From NCBI GenBank assembly GCA_964441735.1, contig CAYTVB010000044.1, positions 1 through 13,266 of the forward strand: a stretch of 13,266 nucleotides of DNA. The letters are read 5' to 3'. Origin of the DNA: JASMTM01 sp964441735. GTDB lineage: Bacteria; Thermotogota; Thermotogae; Petrotogales; Kosmotogaceae. The notes under the pieces are model-generated. The model had not been told where the DNA came from. It searched no databases and saw only the letters and a list, made by a program, of their open reading frames with translations. This document shows positions 7,090 to 13,266 of the stretch, piece after piece. Each line of letters starts with the position of its first letter. Position 1 is the stretch's first letter. Made by a program: the position numbers and the translations under genes.

Positions 7090-7120
7090 AAAAAAAGCCA
7101 TGGTCTACACGACCATGGCT
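7090..7120 (-). terminator. Strong intrinsic terminator just upstream of rsgA
   Basis: On the minus strand, AGCCATGGTC (7120-7111), loop GTGTA, GACCATGGCT (7105-7096), then T6 (7095-7090): a perfect 10-bp stem with a run of seven Ts counting the last stem base. It ends about 15 nt before the rsgA ATG and begins 23 nt after the stop of the 29-codon frame. It could end a small stand-alone transcript or act as an attenuator for rsgA. Confidence 0.88.
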
Positions 7121-7129
7121 GAATTATGT

Positions 7130-7178
7130 GCCAAAAACCTATGTTATGTTCCTGAATAACACCTGCAGAGGTTTTGGC
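7130..7178 (-). repeat. Inverted repeat spanning the end of the small ORF
   Basis: In the minus-strand RNA, GCCAAAACCT (7178-7169) can pair with AGGTTTTTGGC (7140-7130) with one bulged U. Nested inside is a second stem, TGTTAT/ATAACA, with an 8-nt loop. The left arm lies in the last third of the small reading frame and the right arm follows its stop codon, so a translating ribosome would disrupt it. Only TGGC of the right arm is complementary to the terminator's left arm (GCCA), so a clean antiterminator is not proven. Confidence 0.5.
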
Positions 7179-7233
7179 CGTGCATTTGTTTTAAAATATT
7201 CATTTGACTTAGATAGTTTTTATTATTCTGCAT
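7144..7233 (-). CDS. 29-codon small ORF upstream of rsgA (leader peptide or small protein)
   Basis: An ATG at 7233 is preceded at 5 nt by GGGAGGTGA (7247-7239), a near-perfect match to the 16S anti-Shine-Dalgarno and the strongest ribosome binding site in the window. The frame encodes 29 residues beginning M-Q-N-N-K-N-Y and ending L-C-R-C-Y-S-G-T before TAA (7146-7144). It has no membrane segment or signal peptide and I do not recognise it. An extended -10 lies upstream and a strong terminator downstream, then rsgA on the same strand. Possible roles: a leader peptide whose translation controls read-through into rsgA, a small metal-binding or regulatory protein (the C-R-C pair), or an incidental frame. 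The ribosome binding site argues against the last. Confidence 0.6.
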   Translation of the reverse strand: MQNNKNYLSQMNILKQMHGQNLCRCYSGT

Positions 7234-7269
7234 CGACCTCACCTCCCTGCGTTTTCTTACACGAAAAAT

Positions 7270-7278
7270 AGTATACCA
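7270..7278 (-). promoter_or_regulatory. Extended -10 promoter of the small ORF-rsgA unit
   Basis: On the minus strand, TGGTATACT (7278-7270) is a good extended -10. Transcription would begin near 7263, 30 nt before the small-ORF ATG. No clear -35 is seen. No other convincing promoter lies between here and rsgA. Confidence 0.5.
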
Positions 7279-7292
7279 CGATTTTATCACTC

Positions 7293-7308
7293 ATATGTCT
7301 CAACATAT
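7293..7308. promoter_or_regulatory. Palindrome between the divergent rsgA unit and the zinc exporter gene
   Basis: ATATGT-CTCA-ACATAT is a perfect 6-bp inverted repeat with a 4-bp spacer in the divergent promoter region, 15 bp upstream of the minus-strand -10 and about 75 bp before the exporter start. It could be a binding site for a dimeric regulator; which one is unknown. Confidence 0.3.
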
Positions 7309-7324
7309 TTTTGCTTAACTTTTA

Positions 7325-7354
7325 TTATCATAGCAACTTTCAACATGCTATTAT
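7325..7354 (+). promoter_or_regulatory. Candidate promoter of the cation exporter gene
   Basis: TTATCA (7325-7330), 18 bp, TATTAT (7349-7354). It would start transcription near 7361, shortly before the ribosome binding site GGAGG (7375-7379). The -35 is weak. Confidence 0.35.
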
Positions 7355-7384
7355 TTTAACAATAACAGCTTTTTGGAGGTAAAA

Positions 7385-8251
7385 ATGTCAGCTCATAATC
7401 ATGGTAACCTTTGTTCTAAACTGTTATATTCAATACTACTAAATCTGGGGATTTCAATCACTGAAATTGTTGGTGGTGTTCTGTCCGGAAGTCTTGCGCT
7501 TATTTCTGATTCCTTTCATAACTTTGCAGATACAAGTTCTCTCATAATAAGTTACGGAGCTGAGAAAGTATCCAGAAAGCAACGAAACAAAAAATATACC
7601 TACGGATTTAAAAGAGTAGAGATACTTGCCACTTTGATAAACACTACTGCGTTACTTGCAATAGCGATATTTTTATTTAGAGAAGCAATATTTAAATTTC
7701 TAAATCCATCAGTAATTGATAGCAACCTGATGATTTCCGTTGCATTAATTGGACTGGCAGGAAATATAATCACCGTTTTTTTACTGTTTAAAGATTCAAA
7801 AAAGAGTCTGCACATAAAGTCAAGTTTTGTTCATATAGCAGGTGACTCTCTTTCATCTGTATTCGTCATAGTCGGTGGAATACTGATAAAATTTTATGAA
7901 TGGTGGATAGTAGATCCCATTCTTACAATGATTGTGGTTACCTATATATCCATACAGTCAATAAAAATGCTTAAAGAAGTTATTGAGATTATTATGCAAG
8001 CAACTCCCAAAGGTATTACAGTAGATGAAGTAAAAAAAGCCATTGATGAGCTAACGTTTGTAAATGACACACACCACATTCATCTGTGGACGACGAATGG
8101 AAAAGATATTTACGTTGAATGTCATGTAATCATTAATAATTGCGAAACAGAGAGCATCGATGAATACTTGAACGCCATTAATAATAAACTGGCTGAGATA
8201 GGAATATCGCATTCCACCATTCAAATTGAAAGGTTTTGCAGTTCAGAATAA
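7385..8251 (+). CDS. Cation diffusion facilitator, zinc-type exporter (CzcD/ZitB-like)
   Basis: A 288-residue inner-membrane antiporter that exports divalent metal, most likely Zn2+, in exchange for protons. It has six membrane segments (roughly 13-33, 38-58, 77-97, 115-134, 152-172 and 178-196) and a C-terminal cytoplasmic metal-sensing domain (about 200-288, with H-H-I-H-L-W). The transport site reads H45-N-F-A-D49 in TM2 and H150-I-A-G-D154 in TM5, the HD-HD tetrad that in this family favours Zn2+ over Mn/Fe. The N-terminus carries only a short H-N-H. The frame extends to a TTG at 7373, but GGAGG (7375-7379) stands 5 nt before the ATG at 7385, so I start there. It is divergent from the rsgA unit and convergent, with only 6 bp between stops, with the glycosidase gene. 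Confidence 0.95.
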   Translation: MSAHNHGNLCSKLLYSILLNLGISITEIVGGVLSGSLALISDSFHNFADTSSLIISYGAEKVSRKQRNKKYTYGFKRVEILATLINTTALLAIAIFLFREAIFKFLNPSVIDSNLMISVALIGLAGNIITVFLLFKDSKKSLHIKSSFVHIAGDSLSSVFVIVGGILIKFYEWWIVDPILTMIVVTYISIQSIKMLKEVIEIIMQATPKGITVDEVKKAIDELTFVNDTHHIHLWTTNGKDIYVECHVIINNCETESIDEYLNAINNKLAEIGISHSTIQIERFCSSE

Positions 8252-8257
8252 CGGGTA

Positions 8258-9214
8258 TCAAAGATCAGTTTTTATACTTCCATCATCCAGATAGGCGATC
8301 TTTATAGGTGAAACATGCGTTAATTTCTCTACATTTTCAGCACTTTTTTTAGCCCAAAACAGAACGTACGATGAATCATCTTTACTAATCACCTTCGAAT
8401 TATATGCAATTCTCTCAGTGTTGTCTTCAAATAACTCCGGGCCAGCAGGTGCTGCCTTATAAGGCCCCCGTAGTTTGTCAGACACGAGATAGTAATCACC
8501 GTTAACCGGCCTTTCTCCTTTAGTATTTATGAGTTTTTTAGAGAACTTATGGGCGCTAAAATGAAGATAATATATATTATTCCTTTTGTATATGTAAGGA
8601 CATTCACATTCGCCAAACCACTCGGGGATATCGAGTGGAGGCTGAATTTCCCAGTTCACCAGATCTTTTGAAACCGCCAGGCCAACAGTACCTCTACCAT
8701 CAACATCGCCTTTATTTTTTCTTGCACATATCAACATGAAAAAGTTTCCCTTTTCTTCATATATGTATGGATCTCTCCAGTGAGTCATACCATCAGGAGA
8801 TGATACTTCATAATATTTCTTATCAATTGTCAATAATGGACGGTTTTTTCTCAATACCCTGTAATTTTTAAAAATTGGATTATCTGCCACCAGCAAACCT
8901 ATTTTTTGTTCGTTAATTTCTTTGCTATCCCTTGAGGTAAAAAACATGTCGTAGTTATCTTCGTGTTTTACAACACTACCTGTCCAGATTGAAGTATTGA
9001 ACCATCTATTTTTATCAGCATGAAAGATTTCGCCATAATATTTCCAGTCTTCAAGATTATCACTAAAAGCACACCCTACACCTGCATATTCATGCCTTTC
9101 ATCTTCTGTATATCTTGAAGGAGCCTGAAGAAAATACTTAAACCATCCGCCATTTTCATTAAGAAACCAGTGATCCCAGATATATTTGTGTCGCACTGAA
9201 AAAGAAGTTTTCAT
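8258..9214 (-). CDS. Cytoplasmic GH32/GH43-superfamily beta-propeller glycosidase
   Basis: A 318-residue protein with five-bladed beta-propeller glycosidase features and no signal peptide. Motifs in the expected order: W13-D14-H15-W16 near the N-terminus (candidate nucleophile Asp14), W-T-G-S (77-80), R147-D148-P149 (the RDP transition-state motif of GH32/GH68) and E204-C205-P206 (the EC acid/base motif of GH32). The canonical N-terminal W-x-N-D-P-N-G of invertases is absent, and so is the C-terminal beta-sandwich of typical GH32 enzymes (the protein is about 150 residues shorter). It probably acts on fructosides or another small furanoside inside the cell; this is inferred. Start: the ATG at 9214 with AGGAGA (9227-9222) 7 nt upstream, preferred over an ATG at 9247 that has no ribosome binding site. 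No transporter or sugar regulator gene adjoins it. Confidence 0.82.
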   Translation of the reverse strand: MKTSFSVRHKYIWDHWFLNENGGWFKYFLQAPSRYTEDERHEYAGVGCAFSDNLEDWKYYGEIFHADKNRWFNTSIWTGSVVKHEDNYDMFFTSRDSKEINEQKIGLLVADNPIFKNYRVLRKNRPLLTIDKKYYEVSSPDGMTHWRDPYIYEEKGNFFMLICARKNKGDVDGRGTVGLAVSKDLVNWEIQPPLDIPEWFGECECPYIYKRNNIYYLHFSAHKFSKKLINTKGERPVNGDYYLVSDKLRGPYKAAPAGPELFEDNTERIAYNSKVISKDDSSYVLFWAKKSAENVEKLTHVSPIKIAYLDDGSIKTDL

Positions 9215-9246
9215 ATACAATTCTCCTGTTAATGAATTCAAAATCA

Positions 9247-9255
9247 ATTATAACA
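9247..9255 (-). promoter_or_regulatory. Extended -10 promoter of the glycosidase gene
   Basis: On the minus strand, TGTTATAAT (9255-9247) is a perfect extended -10. It would start transcription near 9240, 26 nt before the ATG. The -35 is not recognisable. Confidence 0.5.
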
Positions 9256-9323
9256 AAAACGAATTTATATGGATTGAAGTTCAGCGAAATTACAGGTTTT
9301 GCGCTGCAAGTGATTCATTATTT

Positions 9324-9351
9324 TTGTTAATTTTATTAATAGTGATAATAT
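9324..9351 (+). promoter_or_regulatory. Candidate promoter of the HD-GYP gene
   Basis: TTGTTA (9324-9329), 16 bp, TAATAT (9346-9351). The region is so AT-rich that other -10 boxes (TATATA at 9349-9354 and 9369-9374) are possible. GAGGAA (9381-9386) is the ribosome binding site, 5 nt before the ATG at 9392. Confidence 0.4.
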
Positions 9352-9376
9352 ATAGATATGACTAATGCTATATATT
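9347..9376. repeat. 9-bp inverted repeat in the leader of the HD-GYP gene
   Basis: AATATATAG (9347-9355) and CTATATATT (9368-9376) are exact reverse complements around a 12-nt spacer, overlapping the predicted -10 and ending 4 nt before the ribosome binding site. It could be an operator or a weak leader hairpin; AT-only repeats also arise by chance. Confidence 0.4.
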
Positions 9377-9391
9377 TTCTGAGGAATTCTT

Positions 9392-12232
9392 ATGAATTTT
9401 TCTAAGCAAATCTTCGATTTTTTGGATGAGATTGTTTTTAGCGTCGACAAAAATCTGACTTTGCAGTCTGCAAACAAAACATGCTTAAACATGCTTAATA
9501 CTAAAGAGTCGGAAATTGTCGGTAAGCATTGCAAAGAAGTTTTTAAAAGTAATCCAGAAATATGTGCTGAGTGTCTGGTGAAAAAAACGTTATCCGATAA
9601 AAAAATTCACAAAGATAGGTTACGATGTATTTCTGGAGAACAATATAAAGTTGAAACATTACCTCTTAGCAACTCATCAAAAAAAGATAGCGTTTTTGTT
9701 ATTTTGAAACCCGACAAAGAAATGAAAGATCTTCGCTGGAGACTCAGAGAACGGATAAAGGAACTGGAAACGATTTATAAGATGTCCAATCTTGTGGAGA
9801 GTTCCTTTGAAACAAAAGAAGATCTCCTCAGTGGATTTGTAGAAATTCTTCCTTCAGGCTGGGCTTACCCTGAAATTACAGCAGCAAGAATATGCTTTGA
9901 CGACAAGAATTTTAAGACGGAAAATTTTAAAGTGACCAGATGGTCTCAAAAAGAAGATATCTACGTGAATGGTATGCATAGGGGTTTTATTGAAGTGGTA
10001 TACCTAAAGGAAAAACCACCGATGGATGAAGGTCCTTTTCTTAAAGAAGAACGTAAATTGTTATACGCGATAGCTGAAAGGCTGAATAGAATACTGGAAA
10101 GGCTTGAAACCAGGGAGGAACTTGAAAGGCAAAGGAAGTGGCTTGAGACAACGCTTTCCAGTATTGGAGATGCTGTTATGGCAACTGATACCAGGGGGGT
10201 TGTGACCTTTGTAAATCATGTTGCATGTGAACTAACTGGTTATTCAAAAAGTGAGATGCTTGGGGAAAAAGCAGAAAACGTATTCAACATCGTTAATAAA
10301 GAAACGGGCAAAAAAGCGGAAATACCTGTAGATAAAGTATTGACTGACAAAGTAATAGTTGGTCTCGGAAATCATACTGCGCTCATCTCTAAATCAGGTA
10401 AAAGGTATTCAATAGCCGATGCAGCTGCTCCCATAAAAAATAAAGGAAGAATAATCGGAATGGTCATGACATTCAGAGATGTTACTGACATAAGGGAAAG
10501 CCAGCAAAGATTGAAAGAAAGCGAAAGACTTTTCCGATTGCTTGCAGAAAATTCAAAGGATCTTATTTTTAGATATCGACTGGTTCCCAAGCCCAAATTT
10601 GAATATGTGAGTCCTTCTGCAGAACGAATAACGGGTTATACACAGGAAGAACATTACAATGATCCACAACTGGGATTTAAACTTGGTCATCCGGATGATC
10701 GCTATCTCTTGAAATACGTTATGGACGGAGAAATACCTGAAGAACCAGTAGTTTTAAGATGGATAAAAAAAGATGGTTCAGTCATCTGGACTGAGTTGCA
10801 AATAACCCCTAGTTATGATGAAAAAGGTGAATTAATAGCCATAGATGGTGTGGCCAGGGATGTGACAAAAAGAAAAACAGCAGAAAATAAATTAAGAGAG
10901 AGTGAAGAAAATCTAAGTAACCTGATATCTAACATTCCCGGGGTGGTTTTTAGTTGTTTAAACGATGAAAACTGGACAATGATTTTTCTTAGTGATGGAT
11001 GCAAAGAGCTATTTGGATATAAGCCAGAGGAGTTAATAGACAACAAAACTCTTTCCTACACTGAATTAATTCACCCTGAAGATAGAGAGTATGTATGGAA
11101 TACAGTTCAAAACAAAGAAAAGCAATATACTGTGGAATATAGAATTATAACCAAAAGCGGTGAAACTAAATTTGTTCATGAGCGCGGCACTTTTACTAAT
11201 GGAAAAGAGATTATTGACGGAGTAATAACAGATATTACTAAAAAGAAAGAACTACAAAAGAAAATTTTAGAAAGTGAGAAATTCTATAAATCGATTTTTG
11301 AAGATACCTATGAGCTTATGCTTATTATTGATCCTGATAGCACAAAAATTGTAGATGCTAATGAAGCTGCATGTAATTTTTATGGTTATTCACGTGATGA
11401 AATGGTCAATATGCAAATATCAGATATCAGTACATTAAACGAAAACAAAATTATTGACGATTTTTCCCATATTAAGGAAGCTGGTGCAGGTGTATCTGAA
11501 GCGATTGATATTCTAAGTAGTGGTGAAAAAAGGAATGTCCTAATATATTTTTCTTTAATTAAAAGAGAAGGTAAAGATTTTGTGTTTTCAATAATTCATG
11601 ACATTACAGAGTTGAAGCAATATCAGAATAAGCTTGAAAAAGCATTTAAAGAACAACATGAAAGTTTTATTAATTCTTTAAATATTATTTCGAACATAAC
11701 CGAAGCAAGAGATCCATATACAGCGGGTCATCAAAGACGTGTATCTGAACTTTCGACTGCAATTGCTGAAGAAATGGACCTTGATAAAAAAACAATTGAA
11801 GGTTTACAGTTGGCAGCACTGGTTCACGACATTGGAAAAACTTCCTTACCCCAGGAAATTCTGGCAAAACCAGGTACATTATCCGATATTGAATTTGATT
11901 TGATTAAAGAACATCCTAAAATTGGTTATCAAATATTTAAAGAGCATAATTTTCCATGGTCCATAGATAGATTTATATATGAACATCACGAACGTGTTAA
12001 CGGGAGTGGTTATCCCAGAGGAATAAAAGGTAAGGAAATTTCTCTCGAGGCGAAAATACTGGCTGTTGCAGATGTTGTAGAAGCAATGTCCTCAAGTCGT
12101 CCTTACAGGCCTGCTCTTGGAATAGAGAAAGCACTTGAAGAGATCAAGAAAAATGCCGGAGTTTTATATGATGAGAAGGTAGCACAAGCATGTTTGAGAG
12201 TATTTGAAAAAGGCTTTACGTTCAAGGATTAG
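9392..12232 (+). CDS. Soluble multi-PAS HD-GYP c-di-GMP phosphodiesterase
   Basis: A 946-residue enzyme predicted to hydrolyse c-di-GMP to GMP or pGpG. Domains: PAS1 (1-106, with H46-C47 and C58-x2-C61), a coiled-coil start and GAF-like domain (111-240, with G-W-A-Y-P-E and G-P-F-L-K-E-E, a form common in PAS sensor kinases), PAS2 (251-370), PAS3 (380-495), PAS4 (506-620), PAS5 (631-742) and HD-GYP (753-946). Active-site residues are complete: H780, H812-D813, H841, H865-H866, the G-S-G-Y-P motif (871-875) and D894. No membrane segment, so it responds to cytoplasmic signals, perhaps redox or metal through the N-terminal cysteines (inference). The ATG at 9392 has GAGGAA 5 nt upstream. Its 3' end overlaps the convergent diguanylate cyclase gene by 11 bp, with no terminator visible. 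Confidence 0.95.
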   Translation: MNFSKQIFDFLDEIVFSVDKNLTLQSANKTCLNMLNTKESEIVGKHCKEVFKSNPEICAECLVKKTLSDKKIHKDRLRCISGEQYKVETLPLSNSSKKDSVFVILKPDKEMKDLRWRLRERIKELETIYKMSNLVESSFETKEDLLSGFVEILPSGWAYPEITAARICFDDKNFKTENFKVTRWSQKEDIYVNGMHRGFIEVVYLKEKPPMDEGPFLKEERKLLYAIAERLNRILERLETREELERQRKWLETTLSSIGDAVMATDTRGVVTFVNHVACELTGYSKSEMLGEKAENVFNIVNKETGKKAEIPVDKVLTDKVIVGLGNHTALISKSGKRYSIADAAAPIKNKGRIIGMVMTFRDVTDIRESQQRLKESERLFRLLAENSKDLIFRYRLVPKPKFEYVSPSAERITGYTQEEHYNDPQLGFKLGHPDDRYLLKYVMDGEIPEEPVVLRWIKKDGSVIWTELQITPSYDEKGELIAIDGVARDVTKRKTAENKLRESEENLSNLISNIPGVVFSCLNDENWTMIFLSDGCKELFGYKPEELIDNKTLSYTELIHPEDREYVWNTVQNKEKQYTVEYRIITKSGETKFVHERGTFTNGKEIIDGVITDITKKKELQKKILESEKFYKSIFEDTYELMLIIDPDSTKIVDANEAACNFYGYSRDEMVNMQISDISTLNENKIIDDFSHIKEAGAGVSEAIDILSSGEKRNVLIYFSLIKREGKDFVFSIIHDITELKQYQNKLEKAFKEQHESFINSLNIISNITEARDPYTAGHQRRVSELSTAIAEEMDLDKKTIEGLQLAALVHDIGKTSLPQEILAKPGTLSDIEFDLIKEHPKIGYQIFKEHNFPWSIDRFIYEHHERVNGSGYPRGIKGKEISLEAKILAVADVVEAMSSSRPYRPALGIEKALEEIKKNAGVLYDEKVAQACLRVFEKGFTFKD

Positions 12233-13266
12233 AGTTTTTCATTTTGTACATTAAATCGTCTGCAATTTTTATTGCATTGTAATAATCCTGAGATTCTCCA
12301 AAAGAAGAAATTCCATAAGAAATTGTTATTTTCATATTGATCTCTTTTTTAGACTGGGCTTCAAGTTCTTCTATCACTCTACGCATTACAGTATGAGCCT
12401 CTTTTTCCTGTGTTTTGGGTAATACAATTACAAATTCATCACCGCCATATCTTATAAGAACATCCATTTCTCTTAGAGAATTAGTGATTACTTTGCTAAC
12501 AAGTTTTAGAACCTGATCACCAAAGATATGGCCCTTTTGATCGTTGATCTTCTTAAAATCATTAATATCGAGCATAACAAGTGCGGAGTTTTCTTTCTGT
12601 CTTTTATTGATGGCCTGGATCTTTTTAATATATTCATCGAAGAAATTTCTATTATACGCTCCTGTCAATTTGTCACGTACAACAATTTTCTTTAGTTTAT
12701 TTCTTTCTACATATAGTTCTTCAATACCGGTCTGAATCTTTATAAGTACCTCCAGTTGACTGGCAACAATGTTGAATATCTCTCTTTTTGTTTCATCAAA
12801 AACATCTTCACCCCATGATTCAAAAGCGACCACACCTTCAGTTTTTTCATTTATTTTTAAGGGTACGCCATAAAATGTTATTGGCCTTTCATCACTCTTT
12901 ATTTTTTCAGGTATATAAGATTCAATGTCACTTTTCTTGAGGTCTTTTAGATAGAGTGTCCTTGAATTTTTCAATATATGTCCTGTCAGTGAAGGTGATT
13001 TTATGCTTATTTTCTTTCCAGATATAGCTTCATCCTCAATTACGCCAAACTCAATAAGAATTTCTTTTTCACTGATCTTTTTTGCTATGAACATATGATC
13101 ACATAGTTTTAGCTCATCATGAATAACTTTAAAAATTTCTCTACCAAAATCCTCAAATCCCGTTATACCCGAAGCAATAAGCTCGGATAGTCGCATTACA
13201 AGATTACTGCTGGATGAGAGATTTTGTAGTAGTTCAATATATTTCTTCTCTTTTGTTATATTTCGA
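12222..13266 (-). CDS. GAF-GGDEF diguanylate cyclase (N-terminus outside window)
   Basis: The last 347 residues of a c-di-GMP-synthesising enzyme. An internal ATG at 13196 could be taken as the start, but it has no ribosome binding site. The frame stays open to the right edge, and the first residues read R-N-I-T-K-E-K-K-Y, the usual tail of a PAS domain, so the gene continues beyond the window. A GAF-like domain follows (about 13190-12720, ending in G-V-V-A-F-E-S-W and a helix), then GGDEF (about 12700-12222). The catalytic G-G-D-E-F is intact (12446-12432), and an I-site R-E-M-D stands five residues before it. D-K-L-T-G-A-Y-N-R-N marks the start of the catalytic domain. Sequence differs clearly from the other cyclase in this window, so it is not a recent duplicate. 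Confidence 0.93.
   Translation of the reverse strand, partial: RNITKEKKYIELLQNLSSSSNLVMRLSELIASGITGFEDFGREIFKVIHDELKLCDHMFIAKKISEKEILIEFGVIEDEAISGKKISIKSPSLTGHILKNSRTLYLKDLKKSDIESYIPEKIKSDERPITFYGVPLKINEKTEGVVAFESWGEDVFDETKREIFNIVASQLEVLIKIQTGIEELYVERNKLKKIVVRDKLTGAYNRNFFDEYIKKIQAINKRQKENSALVMLDINDFKKINDQKGHIFGDQVLKLVSKVITNSLREMDVLIRYGGDEFVIVLPKTQEKEAHTVMRRVIEELEAQSKKEINMKITISYGISSFGESQDYYNAIKIADDLMYKMKNSNP

Noticed and set aside
9265..9534. 89-codon minus-strand frame before the glycosidase gene
   Set aside because: It overlaps the start of the HD-GYP gene on the opposite strand and has no supporting signal.
12222..13196. Treating the ATG at 13196 as the true start of the right-hand cyclase
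   Set aside because: No ribosome binding site; the frame is open to the edge and the upstream residues look like the end of a PAS domain.

Overview
The window comes from an AT-rich bacterial chromosome (about two-thirds A+T by eye). Its dense genes mostly have strong AGGAGG-type ribosome binding sites. Lys/Glu/Ile-rich proteins, many PAS domains, c-di-GMP enzymes and a radical SAM protein suggest a low-GC anaerobe such as a Clostridia/Halanaerobiales-type Firmicute or a member of the Thermotogota. No rRNA or other phylogenetic marker allows a firmer call. I saw no tRNA, rRNA, insertion sequence, CRISPR array or phage gene.

Layout. Positions 1-402 (minus) hold the N-terminal part of an NAD-type short-chain dehydrogenase. 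A divergent cold-shock protein (642-842) follows, with a long hairpin-bearing leader and a clear terminator. Next is a two-gene unit: a 70-aa Xre-type regulator (961-1173), preceded by a striking repeat/operator, and an overlapping multi-pass membrane protein (1157-1810). Convergent to it is a radical SAM enzyme with auxiliary C-terminal cysteines (1840-2949, minus). Divergent from that is a large 4xPAS-GAF-GGDEF diguanylate cyclase (3068-5545), followed 21 nt later by a GNAT acetyltransferase that starts at TTG (5567-6106). A near-perfect hairpin separates this pair from the convergent ribosome-assembly GTPase gene rsgA (6161-7075, minus).

Upstream of rsgA lies what I consider the most interesting element. 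A 29-codon open reading frame with a near-perfect Shine-Dalgarno (7144-7233, minus) is followed by a strong intrinsic terminator (7090-7120), which sits only about 15 nt before the rsgA start. It looks like a leader-peptide/attenuator arrangement, or else a self-contained small-protein gene. Divergent from it is a zinc-type cation diffusion facilitator (7385-8251). Convergent to that is a cytoplasmic GH32/GH43-like beta-propeller glycosidase (8258-9214, minus).

The last part is again c-di-GMP signalling. A 946-aa multi-PAS HD-GYP phosphodiesterase (9392-12232) overlaps by 11 bp, tail to tail, with a GAF-GGDEF diguanylate cyclase (12222 to the right edge, minus). That reading frame stays open through the edge, so its N-terminus lies outside.

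The genes do not form one obvious pathway. The clearest theme is c-di-GMP turnover: two cyclases, both with an intact GGDEF and an intact RxxD inhibitory site, and one HD-GYP enzyme with all key residues. All three are soluble and rich in PAS/GAF sensors, so they probably respond to cytoplasmic signals. The others are housekeeping or stress genes (csp, rsgA, the zinc exporter) and single metabolic genes.
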